Shown piece after piece: positions 17,147 to 25,442 of a stretch of DNA of 64,000 nt. Position 1 is the stretch's first letter. Each line of letters begins with the position of its first letter. A program made the position numbers and the translations under genes. Below the pieces are notes generated by a model. That model did no database searches. It saw only the letters and a program-made list of their open reading frames with translations, and was not told the origin of the DNA. The stretch covers positions 124,001-188,000 of the forward strand of contig JAHUUJ010000003.1 of NCBI GenBank assembly GCA_019218365.1, in the 5' to 3' direction. Source of the DNA: Actinomycetaceae bacterium TAE3-ERU4 (GTDB lineage Bacteria; Actinomycetota; Actinomycetes; Actinomycetales; Actinomycetaceae).

Positions 17147-18687
17147 GGTTGTCTTTTCAACTACCTTTTTCGATTCTGATTGGGCTGGGTTTTTGGCTGG
17201 CTTTTTCTCCCTTGGGAAGCTGGGCAATATATCTAATTGCACTTTCTTCATTTGCGCTTTTGGCTTTTGTCTCCTCCGCTCCGCGTGCTCTTTTGCTTGG
17301 TTTTTTAAGCGGACTAATATTTTTCCTTCCAACAATTTGGTGGGCGGCACTTTCGACTGATACCTATACCGCTTGGATACTTCTAAGTACGATACAGGCA
17401 TCTTTCTTCGGGCTCTGTGCTTTTTTCACTTCACTATCGCGTTCCTTACCTATTTTTTGGCGAATTATTCAGTTTTCTTTCCTGTGGGCAGGATTCGAGC
17501 AGGCACGCCGGATATGGCCTCTAACGGGTTTTCCGTGGGCAACTGGAAGCGAGGCTACGGTAGGTAGTTTTCTAGGGTCTTTACTTCCCTATATATCCAC
17601 TACTGGCCTAGCATTAGTCCTTGCTTTACTAGCAGGTATTTTTGCCAGTCTTGCTTTGGTCTTATTCCGTGCTTTTTCACAACATGACTTAAACGTTGGC
17701 TTTTTTTCTTTAACATCTTTAGTTGCTCTAAGTCTGGTTTGTTTAGTAGCAAATTTTTGGTTTGCTCCCTTAGCGGTATCCTTAGAGAATAAAGAGATAA
17801 TTACTCTAGGCATCCTGCAGGGCGATGTTCCGCAGCCTTGGCGAACTGCATTTGATTCAGAAGGAATAATCTCGAAAAATACCATACGTGTTTTACGAGA
17901 AGGTAGTAAGAAAAAACCGGCTCAGCTTTATTTAGCGGGGGAGACCTCATTGGATAGGGATCCCAAGAAAAACCTAACTACTAAAAATGAGCTTGACACG
18001 GTTTTTCTTCCAGATCCGATTGTCCTTGGATACAATCATTTTTTTGTGGATTCTTCCTCAAAATTGAAACGATATAATCGAGTTTTCGTCTGGCAAAAAG
18101 GTCAGTCTCAAGGGATTTTTTATGACAAACAACGTCCTGTACCTTATGGAGAATACATACCTTTCCGTAATGTAGCTAAATACTTCGCTAATTTAGATGT
18201 TTTATTGCCTACGGAAGTTGAAGCTGGCTCTTCTCCTAATACCATGATTGTTTCTCTCGCAAACGGCAAAAAAGTAAACATAGCGGTAGGTATTTGTTAC
18301 GAGGTTGCTTTTTCTGATTTACTTGCAAAAGCTGTACGTAATGGGGGAGAGTTTATCTATATTCCTACCAATAATTCTTCTTTTGAAAATAGCTGGGAAT
18401 CCTATCAGCAACTGCAGATTTTACGCGTACGCGCTCGTGAAACAAATCGTTGGGCTACTCAGGTTTCTATCAATGGGATATCTGCGGTAGTGGATTCACA
18501 AGGAATCATAAGAGCCGAAACACCACTTAACAAACCTGCATATTTGCAAGAAAAAATAGCGCTGAATAAAAAACTAACCCCAGCAGTTATGTACGATGAT
18601 TATTTTCGGTTAACAGCTCTTGTTTTACTTGCAATATCTTCTTTATTTGCCCTAATCATAGGTTTCAAAAAGAGAATTTCTCGTTAA
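17131..18687 (+). CDS. lnt: Apolipoprotein N-acyltransferase
   Basis: Adds the third acyl chain to lipoproteins at the outer face of the membrane. The 518-residue protein has an N-terminal set of about six membrane helices, a C-terminal helix, and a nitrilase-like domain between. The catalytic triad is visible: Glu in LAGETSLD (about 271), Lys in YDKQRPVPYGEY (about 333) and Cys in VGICYEV (about 389). It overlaps helY by 16 bases. In mycobacteria lnt is joined to a polyprenol-phosphate-mannose synthase; no such domain is present here. Confidence 0.94.
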   Translation: MANGLRLSFQLPFSILIGLGFWLAFSPLGSWAIYLIALSSFALLAFVSSAPRALLLGFLSGLIFFLPTIWWAALSTDTYTAWILLSTIQASFFGLCAFFTSLSRSLPIFWRIIQFSFLWAGFEQARRIWPLTGFPWATGSEATVGSFLGSLLPYISTTGLALVLALLAGIFASLALVLFRAFSQHDLNVGFFSLTSLVALSLVCLVANFWFAPLAVSLENKEIITLGILQGDVPQPWRTAFDSEGIISKNTIRVLREGSKKKPAQLYLAGETSLDRDPKKNLTTKNELDTVFLPDPIVLGYNHFFVDSSSKLKRYNRVFVWQKGQSQGIFYDKQRPVPYGEYIPFRNVAKYFANLDVLLPTEVEAGSSPNTMIVSLANGKKVNIAVGICYEVAFSDLLAKAVRNGGEFIYIPTNNSSFENSWESYQQLQILRVRARETNRWATQVSINGISAVVDSQGIIRAETPLNKPAYLQEKIALNKKLTPAVMYDDYFRLTALVLLAISSLFALIIGFKKRISR

Positions 18688-18713
18688 TTTTTCAAGAAAA
18701 TATAATTTGACAT

Positions 18714-18749
18714 AATATTTGGCGACATCTGAATCGATGCCGCCAAATA
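18714..18749. terminator. Bidirectional terminator between lnt and rbpA
   Basis: Arms at 18714-18728 and 18735-18749 pair over 15 positions with one mismatch and a 6-base loop. It lies between two converging genes. Flanking sequence is AT-rich, though T-runs are interrupted. Confidence 0.65.
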
Positions 18750-18767
18750 TCATAAAGAACGTTTTTA

Positions 18768-19133
18768 TTAAGCGCTTCTACGATAACGCTGCGTACGCAA
18801 TCTACCAGAGCGTAAAGCCTCTAGCTGCTCTTGTAGCAATACCTCAAGTTCTTCTTCAGTACGACGCTCGCAAAGCATGTCCCAGTGGGTACGCTGAGTC
18901 TTTCCCTTAGATTCTTCCTCAATATTGTCAGAATCAACTAGGTTCGCAGTTTCTCCGCAACGGGAACAAACCCAACTGGCAGGAGGCTCAGCCTCGATAG
19001 AAAAAGGAATAGAAAAAATTGTTCCACACGCACATTCATAGCGAACCTCGACGCGGTCTACAAAAACAACGCCTTTTTCTGATTCGAGACTGTTTGCTCC
19101 AATCGACATTCCGCGCAATACGCGATCAGCCAT
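18768..19133 (-). CDS. rbpA: RNA polymerase-binding protein RbpA
   Basis: Actinobacteria-specific RNA polymerase partner that stabilises the holoenzyme and open complexes. It has 121 residues: N-terminal tail MADRVLRGMSIGANSLES, a zinc-ribbon-like core (CACG and CSRCG cysteine pairs), a basic linker (GKTQRTHWDML) and the C-terminal sigma-interaction helix (EELEVLLQEQLEALRSG). The ATG has a strong AAGGAG ribosome site. A TATAAA-like -10 lies at 19157-19162 (minus strand) without a clear -35. Confidence 0.96.
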   Translation of the reverse strand: MADRVLRGMSIGANSLESEKGVVFVDRVEVRYECACGTIFSIPFSIEAEPPASWVCSRCGETANLVDSDNIEEESKGKTQRTHWDMLCERRTEEELEVLLQEQLEALRSGRLRTQRYRRSA

Positions 19134-19224
19134 TAAGTACTCCTTAGAAGTTTTATTTTATAACTCGTTTTTTTAGACCTCCAGACTAGCAGGAGTAAGC
19201 AAACAATCTGCAAAATATCCACTT

Positions 19225-19252
19225 CACTCCGATAATGTACATTATGTCAAAT
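19225..19252. other. dif: dif site (XerC/XerD chromosome-dimer resolution site)
   Basis: A 28-bp site with the standard 11-6-11 layout. The left arm is CACTCCGATAA (19225-19235), the centre TGTACA (19236-19241) and the right arm TTATGTCAAAT (19242-19252). The right arm is close to the XerD arm shared by bacterial dif sites, and CCGATAA matches the left arm of known actinobacterial dif sites as I remember them. It is intergenic, and gene direction and strand composition reverse here, as expected at a replication terminus. Confidence 0.88.
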
Positions 19253-19418
19253 TACCTCAACCCTTAAATTCCTTGTAATTAGTGGACATTCCCCTCTCGA
19301 ACATTTTTTATATAAATTAACTGAGATGAACCACACTATTTATTTGTAAGCCTTCAGCTTACCTATCGGAAATATTTTCGGTAATTTTTCTCTTGGAATC
19401 TCTAACGGAAGGCAAAAT
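19253..19418 (+). promoter_or_regulatory. Leader and promoter region of the purine permease gene
   Basis: An AT-rich stretch has TATAAA at 19311-19316 as a possible -10, with no convincing -35. A roughly 100-base leader follows, containing GTAAGC/GCTTAC (19347-19363) and another short dyad near 19370-19390. It does not match the purine riboswitch core. GGAAGG at 19407-19412 is the ribosome site. Confidence 0.3.
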
Positions 19419-21317
19419 GTGAAAACCAAACATCCCGTAGACCAAGTCCCGCCAATTACCCAGCTCTCAGTTCTTTCTATCCAGCACGTCCTGGCTTTCT
19501 ATGCCGGCGCAGTAATCGTTCCGCTGGTTATTTCTCAAGCACTGAAGCTAGATGCGACTACTACAATCCACCTAATTAACGCTGACCTTTTCACGTGTGG
19601 AATCGCCACCATTATTCAGTCAGTTGGATTTTGGAAAGTCGGAGTTCGCCTACCTCTAATCCAGGGCGTTACATTCACCGCTGTTTCACCAATTATCGCA
19701 ATTGGTCTCGGTGCAGATAACCTGCAAAACGGCCTCCCCCAAATCTATGGTTCGATTATTATATCGGGCCTTTTTACTTTTTTAGCAGCCCCGTACTTCT
19801 CGAAACTTATTCGCTTCTTCCCACCAGTAGTAACAGGAACTGTTCTAACTATTATGGGAGTAACCTTGATTTCGGTTTCCGCCGGAGACATAGCAGGTTT
19901 TGACCCCACTTCCCCACCCAATCCTAAAAACTTGGCATACGCCTTAGGAACACTCGCCCTAATTGTCTTAGTCCAACGAATTTTCAAAGGGTTCATGGCA
20001 ACTATCTCGGTTCTTATCGGACTCGTCACAGGTACTATCTGCGCTGCTTTCCTAGGGGATGTAACTCTCGATAATGTCTCGGCCTCTCCCTGGGTAGGGA
20101 TTACTACCCCGTTCTATTTCGGATGGCCACAATTTTCCTTAATGGGAGCAATTTCGATGATAATCGTGATGGCTATCACGATGGTCGAAACAACTGGCGA
20201 CGTATTTGCTGCCGGTGAAGTCGTAGATAAGCGAATTACTTCTCAGGACATTAAAGCCGCACTGCGTGCAGACGGCATTTCTACTCTTCTCGGCGGGGTA
20301 CTAAATTCTTTCCCCTACACCTGCTTTGCTCAGAACGTCGGTCTAGTGCGTCTTACCCGTGTTTCTTCTCGCTGGGTAGTTGCAGCAGCGGGTGGAATTA
20401 TGATTGTGCTTGGATTACTACCAAAAGCCGGGGCAATTGTAGCGGCTATCCCCCATGCTGTTCTCGGAGGGGCATCAATTGCAATGTTTGCCAATGTTGC
20501 AATCGTCGGCATCCAAACTCTATCTCGTGTGAACATGCGCGACGACAAAAATGCTGTAATTGTTTCTACCTCACTCGGCCTAGCCATGCTAGTAACCTTG
20601 CGTCCTGGTATCTCCGAGATTCTTCCGAGCTGGGCAACTATTCTATTTGCTTCTGGAATTACTTTAGGGTCTCTTTCAGCTATTTTCCTAAACCTAATTT
20701 TTAACCACCTCCCTTCACGTTTTTCTTCACAGATAACCAGGGACGAAAAGGGAAGAACCTACTCGATGGAAGAACTAAATGCTCTTCCCCCAACAGAATT
20801 CCAAAAAGTTCTCTCTCCACTTTTCAACACTCTAGCTTGGCCCCTAGAACAGGCCGGACGTGCGGTTCCCTTCAAAGATGTCGAAGATCTTTCACAAAAT
20901 ATTCAGGCACAAATTGCGGCTGCTGATGATTCTCACAAGATTGAACTTATTCGAGACTACCCGGACATGGAACAGCTTTTGTTTGTTCCTTCCACAGATG
21001 CGTCCGCAATTACTCAAGACCGTGGATCTTTAGCTCTAGACACGCTTTCTTCTCAGCAAAGGGAAAAATTACATGCCCTTTGTGAAGCTTACAAGAAACG
21101 TTTTGGATTCCCCTTTGTAGCTCGTTTAGCCCCCGCAATGTCTTTCGAAGATATTTTAGAGTTCGGGGCAAAACGCATGGATCACGAACCATCAATCGAA
21201 TTAAACGTAGCAATTGCCCAAGTCTGCGAAATAACTCTTGACCGTTTCGGTTCTCTGTTGGCCGACGCGAATCCAGTTGGTAGCTCCTGGGCACGCAAGT
21301 TTGAAGCTCTCGACTAA
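19419..21317 (+). CDS. NCS2 purine (xanthine/urate-type) permease fused to an OHCU decarboxylase-like domain
   Basis: The first ~440 residues are a nucleobase/ascorbate transporter: QHVLAFYAG near the N-terminus, MVETTGDVFAAGE with the substrate-binding Glu, and the NAT signature QNVGLVRLTR. Residues from about 449 to 632 resemble OHCU decarboxylase (UraD), with KRFGFPFVARL and a C-terminal helix typical of the family. In the alignment I make by eye, the catalytic His of the HPxLG-type motif is Tyr514 (DYPDME) and the Glu of the SxxEQ segment is Thr532. The domain may be inactive or divergent. The GTG start has GGAAGG six bases upstream. Confidence 0.88.
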   Translation: MKTKHPVDQVPPITQLSVLSIQHVLAFYAGAVIVPLVISQALKLDATTTIHLINADLFTCGIATIIQSVGFWKVGVRLPLIQGVTFTAVSPIIAIGLGADNLQNGLPQIYGSIIISGLFTFLAAPYFSKLIRFFPPVVTGTVLTIMGVTLISVSAGDIAGFDPTSPPNPKNLAYALGTLALIVLVQRIFKGFMATISVLIGLVTGTICAAFLGDVTLDNVSASPWVGITTPFYFGWPQFSLMGAISMIIVMAITMVETTGDVFAAGEVVDKRITSQDIKAALRADGISTLLGGVLNSFPYTCFAQNVGLVRLTRVSSRWVVAAAGGIMIVLGLLPKAGAIVAAIPHAVLGGASIAMFANVAIVGIQTLSRVNMRDDKNAVIVSTSLGLAMLVTLRPGISEILPSWATILFASGITLGSLSAIFLNLIFNHLPSRFSSQITRDEKGRTYSMEELNALPPTEFQKVLSPLFNTLAWPLEQAGRAVPFKDVEDLSQNIQAQIAAADDSHKIELIRDYPDMEQLLFVPSTDASAITQDRGSLALDTLSSQQREKLHALCEAYKKRFGFPFVARLAPAMSFEDILEFGAKRMDHEPSIELNVAIAQVCEITLDRFGSLLADANPVGSSWARKFEALD

Positions 21318-21326
21318 TCTTTAGAA

Positions 21327-21378
21327 AACTAATTGGTCCTTACTTTCCTTTTTACAGAAAGGTAAGGACCAATTAGTT
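21327..21378. terminator. Bidirectional terminator between the purine permease and the MerR gene
   Basis: A 17-bp perfect stem (21327-21343 with 21362-21378) with a T-rich loop, between two converging genes. A-rich and T-rich flanks on the two strands fit termination in both directions. Confidence 0.8.
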
Positions 21379-21387
21379 ATCAAAAAA

Positions 21388-21942
21388 TTATGATGCATCT
21401 CGTTTAGCACGCCTACGGGCAGCCAATTCATCTACTCCAGCGGGTTGACCGGCAGTAGCATGTTCAAGCGGCAACTGAGCCAGTGTTCCTTCAACTTCTG
21501 ACCATACTCTACCAATAGCAATCCCGAATACGCCCTGACCGCCCTGGACCAAATCAATAACTTCATCAGTAGAGGTACAAAGATAAACTGAGGCGCCATC
21601 GCTCATCAAAGTAATTCCACTTAAATCGTGGACTCCCATATTCTCAAGTTCTTCAATGGCTCGGCGAATCTGCTGTAGAGAGACTCCAGAATCTAAAAGA
21701 TGCTTAACAATCTTCAAAACAAGAATGTCTCGGAAAGAATAAAGGCGCTGAGAACCAGAACCATGCGCATCGCGTATAGAAGGTTCTACCAGCCCCGAAC
21801 GAGACCAATAATCTAGCTGACGATAAGTTATACCTACCGCACGACAGGCAACCGGCCCCCGAAAGCCCGTGGTCTCATCAAGCGTCTCAAGGACATCACC
21901 AAACAGCATCCCCTGGGTTGCTTGAGGTTCTTCCGATTTCAC
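21388..21942 (-). CDS. MerR-family regulator (Rv1830-like)
   Basis: MerR-type DNA-binding protein with the helix-turn-helix in AVGITYRQLDYWSRSGLVEPS and a dimerisation helix region (VKHLLDSGVSLQQIRRAIEE). It matches the second MerR gene of the mycobacterial garA region. I place the start at the GTG 21942 (184 residues), because AAGGAG at 21951-21956 lies eight bases before it; longer starts at 21978 or 22008 lack ribosome sites. It ends in a basic tail. Target genes are not visible here. Confidence 0.87.
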   Translation of the reverse strand: MKSEEPQATQGMLFGDVLETLDETTGFRGPVACRAVGITYRQLDYWSRSGLVEPSIRDAHGSGSQRLYSFRDILVLKIVKHLLDSGVSLQQIRRAIEELENMGVHDLSGITLMSDGASVYLCTSTDEVIDLVQGGQGVFGIAIGRVWSEVEGTLAQLPLEHATAGQPAGVDELAARRRAKRDAS

Positions 21943-22139
21943 TGAAGCTGCTCCTTCTAAAACAAAACTAACATGCATAAAAGTATGCCAGTTATATATT
22001 CGGGTCAAACACCAACACTCTAACTTTAACCCTAAAGTTGAGGTTGAGACCAGATTGTTATCAAAATGGTTATTCTTTGACAGTACTTGCCTACTTGCAA
22101 CACTTACCGCGGGTAAAATAACCCATTTTGTTTTAGGTT

Positions 22140-22883
22140 TTAGAAACGGTTATCTATTTCCTGACCAACCAACAGTTCAGCAGCTTGAGTAGCCAAGCGT
22201 GCCAAATCATGACTACGAGCCCGCTGCCTTTCACCCTCTACGCTGCGCCCACGAGTAACCGGACTTCCCGTTTCCAAGATAGAACTAAGACGAGAAGCAA
22301 AGGTCGCGATAAAACGCAGGTTTTTAATCGGGACACCGCCAGCATTAAGTTGCATTAACGTGCGAACAAGCTTAACGCTCGAAGCCGGATAGCGACCTCG
22401 TGAATCTGAAACCAGCAAACCCACTTCAGCTAAGCGGTTAAGAAAATCGGTTGTAGCACCGCTAAAATCTTCGAGATCACGACGGGTCACTGTAGAACCT
22501 GATACCGGCTCAACAGCTACTCCATCTTCCGAAACAATACGTGCAACTGGAACTACCGCAACTTCTTGCCCTGCATCCAAAGCCTTAAGCTCATCTCGAA
22601 TAGTAGAGATTGGCTTAAAGGTGTCACGCTGAGCTGTAAGACAATAGCGCAAACGTTCAATATCTGCCGCAGAAAACTTTCTATATCCGGAAGCGCTCCT
22701 AGCCGGTTCAACAATCCCCTGCTCTTCTAAGTAACGAACCTTAGAAATAGATAACGCCGGAAACTCATTCTTCAAACGAGTGACAACATTACCAATCGAA
22801 AACTGCGGTTTTATGGAAACTCCCCTAGGCCACGGCTCGGAAGAAGTATTTTCGACAGGTGTTTCTAATGCTCTAGCGCTCAT
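22140..22883 (-). CDS. ftsR: MerR-family regulator (FtsR/Rv1828-like)
   Basis: 247-residue MerR-type protein with the recognition helix region LSISKVRYLEEQGIVEPAR and YRKFSAADIERLRY. It resembles Rv1828 / FtsR, which in corynebacteria activates ftsZ. Its start overlaps the FHA gene stop (ATGA), so the two are coupled. The gene name is by order and similarity; no ftsZ or binding site is in the window. Confidence 0.85.
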   Translation of the reverse strand: MSARALETPVENTSSEPWPRGVSIKPQFSIGNVVTRLKNEFPALSISKVRYLEEQGIVEPARSASGYRKFSAADIERLRYCLTAQRDTFKPISTIRDELKALDAGQEVAVVPVARIVSEDGVAVEPVSGSTVTRRDLEDFSGATTDFLNRLAEVGLLVSDSRGRYPASSVKLVRTLMQLNAGGVPIKNLRFIATFASRLSSILETGSPVTRGRSVEGERQRARSHDLARLATQAAELLVGQEIDNRF

Positions 22884-23326
22884 GCTGAAACCTGCCGAGA
22901 GGGGTGGTAACTCATGCGGAATTTTCCAATCTGCACCTCATCCCCTTCACGTAGGTCAATCTGCTCTACTCGCTCACGGTTGACATAAGTACCGTTCAAT
23001 GAACCCGCATCACGTACCATGTACCCGCCATCACTGGTACGAACGAACTCAGCATGACGACGAGAAACGGTCACATCATCAAGGAAAATATCGGAACTGG
23101 TGTGTCGCCCAACGGAAGTAGAAGCAGTATCTAGAAGGAAACGCGATCCAACATTAGGCCCCTTCTCGACAACTAAAAGAGCACTCCCCCAAGGAAGTGC
23201 CGCTACCGCAGCAGCACTGTCTTCACTCAACGAGTAAGATCCAAGAGGAGCATCTGATTCACCACGGGGATTAATCCCAGTTCCAAACAATGAAGTTGAC
23301 GTGGGATCGAAGTTGTTTTCGCTCAT
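22880..23326 (-). CDS. garA: FHA-domain protein, GarA/OdhI-like
   Basis: 148 residues with a C-terminal forkhead-associated domain (about 65-140): SVGRHTSSDIFLDDVTVSRR holds the phospho-Thr-binding Arg, Ser and His, and SLNGTYVN the conserved Asn. GarA and OdhI control the 2-oxoglutarate node after phosphorylation by PknB/PknG-type kinases. The usual N-terminal ETTSVF phospho-motif is replaced by TSTSLF (about residues 9-14), so control may differ. Ribosome site GAGGAAC precedes the ATG. Confidence 0.88.
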   Translation of the reverse strand: MSENNFDPTSTSLFGTGINPRGESDAPLGSYSLSEDSAAAVAALPWGSALLVVEKGPNVGSRFLLDTASTSVGRHTSSDIFLDDVTVSRRHAEFVRTSDGGYMVRDAGSLNGTYVNRERVEQIDLREGDEVQIGKFRMSYHPSRQVSA

Positions 23327-23406
23327 TTCGTTCCTCTATTCTTTCCAATCTTTACCGATAAGTTATCTTACCTTGAATAATGTTTTTTTTCGATGCCATC
23401 TAAAAG

Positions 23407-24240
23407 TTATTCTGAGGGCTTTGCCCACTTTGGAGCAGAAACTTGATGAATCGAATCAATTGTTAAATTAGGACTTTCACTAATGGTAACTTCCGCACCA
23501 AACGTCTTTAAAAATGACACCGCCCCACCGGGAATTCCCAAAGCCACCGAAAGGGTATGAGGATCGCCTAATGCAGTAATCCTATAAGGTGGAGAAATCT
23601 TATTACCATCTACGTAAATATCATCACCGCGTTTAGATATATAGGTTGAAGCCACTACTCGAGTACCGGAAAGATCTGCGGCCTCAATTCCTGCATTCCG
23701 TAACTCACCAAGCAAATCCACAATTGCTAATACCGTCACTGTACGCTTGGGGTCTGTCACGGTAACGCTTACTCCCGGGCCAGATACAGGAATCTCGCCG
23801 GCCATAATCTGGATATTTTTTGCACGAGCTTCAGCTGCCTGCTGGGCTTCCTCTTTCGAGGAAGTAGCACTTTGCAACTGACGCAGCTGAGACTGCAATT
23901 CATTTTCTTCCGAAGTGAGCTTCCCGTTTCTGCTTCTGAGTTCGTCAAGGAGGGTAATCATATCTGATTGAGAAAGCCTATCTAGGCTGGCTGCTTTATT
24001 TGCTTGAAATTGTCCCGCAAAAGAAAATCCAAAAACAAGAAGTAAAAGAGCAACAACTAAATGTGTAAGTGTTACGGGGGCATGAATTAAATCTCCTAAC
24101 CGAGAAAGGACCCGAGTCATTTTGGTCGGGGTCGGTGAGGAAGATTCATCTTCTACCTCGGTTTGTGTAGTTGGAGAAGGTGTGTACGCAAGTTCTTCTT
24201 TTTCTTCAATTTCTAGTTTTTCATTCTCCATCATCGTCAC
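23407..24240 (-). CDS. DUF881 membrane protein
   Basis: 277 residues: an acidic cytoplasmic N-terminus (1-60), one membrane helix (about 62-80), a coiled coil (about 95-140) and an extracytoplasmic DUF881 domain with GEIPVSGPGVSVTVTD. In actinobacteria DUF881 proteins are encoded with a small basic protein near cell-division genes, suggesting an envelope or division role; the exact function is unknown. It overlaps the sbp gene by four bases. Confidence 0.85.
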   Translation of the reverse strand: MTMMENEKLEIEEKEELAYTPSPTTQTEVEDESSSPTPTKMTRVLSRLGDLIHAPVTLTHLVVALLLLVFGFSFAGQFQANKAASLDRLSQSDMITLLDELRSRNGKLTSEENELQSQLRQLQSATSSKEEAQQAAEARAKNIQIMAGEIPVSGPGVSVTVTDPKRTVTVLAIVDLLGELRNAGIEAADLSGTRVVASTYISKRGDDIYVDGNKISPPYRITALGDPHTLSVALGIPGGAVSFLKTFGAEVTISESPNLTIDSIHQVSAPKWAKPSE

Positions 24241-24566
24241 TCCAAAATATAACGACGCAAAGAAGCCGCGTTGGAGAAAATCCTAATTCCCAAAACCACT
24301 ACAACCGCAGTTGTCATCTGGGATCCCACGCCTAATTGGTCTCCAATAAACACAAGAAAAGAAGCCAACAACACATTCCATAAATAGGAAATAATAAAGG
24401 CTCTATCAGAAAATTCAGATTCAAGATACGCGCGCAAAGCACCAAGGAGAGCGTCAATTGATGCTACTACCATGATTGGCAAATAGGGTTGTAACCAGAT
24501 GGGAATACTAGGATCAAGGATAATCCCCAGCACGAGTCCCAGCACCAACCCAATAATTGCTAGCAA
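24237..24566 (-). CDS. sbp: Small basic protein, DUF1290 (Sbp-like)
   Basis: 109-residue membrane protein with three to four hydrophobic segments. The region LPIMVVASIDALLGALRAYLE is characteristic of the DUF1290/Sbp family, which lies in the division-gene region of Gram-positive bacteria. It is placed between two DUF881 genes, the same arrangement as Rv1823-Rv1825 of mycobacteria. Function unproven. Confidence 0.88.
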   Translation of the reverse strand: MLAIIGLVLGLVLGIILDPSIPIWLQPYLPIMVVASIDALLGALRAYLESEFSDRAFIISYLWNVLLASFLVFIGDQLGVGSQMTTAVVVVLGIRIFSNAASLRRYILE

Positions 24567-24608
24567 GTCTGTCTCCTCACGCTAAATAAACTACTCATAT
24601 TGTAACGT

Positions 24609-25442
24609 CTATTTTTTCTTGTCTACCGACTCAAGTGGACGGAATGAAACAGCAGGCATTTTTATCTCTTCCAAAATGGTAGTAGAACTACCAATTCCAT
24701 AGGTGCTATTTAAATCTGCCAGATAAGCAGCCATCGGTCCCCCAGAAATTGAATTAAGCAATTCTTTACGAGGGCCAATTGCAGATACTGTATAGGGCGA
24801 GGAAACGGCTTTAAGATTAACTAAAATACTACCCGCAGCAGATCTTACAGCCGTGCGAGTTCCCAGCCTAATGCCATTAATGCTAATAGCTTCGGCCCCC
24901 GCTGCCCAAAGAGTATTTACAAGTAACTGCAAATCCTTGTCTTGAACTCTACTTTCCTCATTTTCCTTACGGTTAGAAGAGGTCGAATCAGTCAATACTA
25001 TTTGCACTCCCGGCCCTTCAACTGGAATTACACCCGCGATAATCTGAGTATTTGGGGAAACATTCACCTCGGGAAATTCCCTTTTGGAAAGCTTATCTAT
25101 TCTTTCGTTCAGTTTAGTATTCCGATCGGCAAGGAGAATATTTTCTTTACGACGTTCCTCTAACTGTTTACGTAAACCCTCTGTAGCCGCATCTACACGA
25201 GAAGTTTGCTGAGTTGAGTTTAGAGTTCTAGCTGACCAAACAGAAAGCGTGCATAACAAGCAAGTTGCCACCAGAACAGCTAGCGACCCTAAGCGAGTTC
25301 TTCGTCGATTGACCGCCCCCCCATGAGAATCGTAGGCATGTTCGTAAGGATCTGAAAAAATCCGTGAAAGGAGGCCTTCTTCAATACTAGGAGAAGATTG
25401 GTGAGGCAGATGCTGCCTCCTTTCGCGGGTTGTTTTCTTCAT
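24609..25442 (-). CDS. DUF881 membrane protein (second copy)
   Basis: 277 residues, with a basic N-terminal cytoplasmic part, one membrane helix (about 52-72), a coiled coil (about 85-120) and a DUF881 domain (GVIPVEGPGVQIVLTDS). It is a paralogue of the gene at 23407-24240, flanking sbp. The ATG directly follows the pepN stop, with GGAG upstream, so it may be transcribed with pepN. Confidence 0.85.
   Translation of the reverse strand: MKKTTRERRQHLPHQSSPSIEEGLLSRIFSDPYEHAYDSHGGAVNRRRTRLGSLAVLVATCLLCTLSVWSARTLNSTQQTSRVDAATEGLRKQLEERRKENILLADRNTKLNERIDKLSKREFPEVNVSPNTQIIAGVIPVEGPGVQIVLTDSTSSNRKENEESRVQDKDLQLLVNTLWAAGAEAISINGIRLGTRTAVRSAAGSILVNLKAVSSPYTVSAIGPRKELLNSISGGPMAAYLADLNSTYGIGSSTTILEEIKMPAVSFRPLESVDKKK

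Noticed and set aside
19253-19418. Purine (guanine/adenine/xanthine) riboswitch before the permease gene.
   Set aside because: The conserved core of the purine aptamer is absent.
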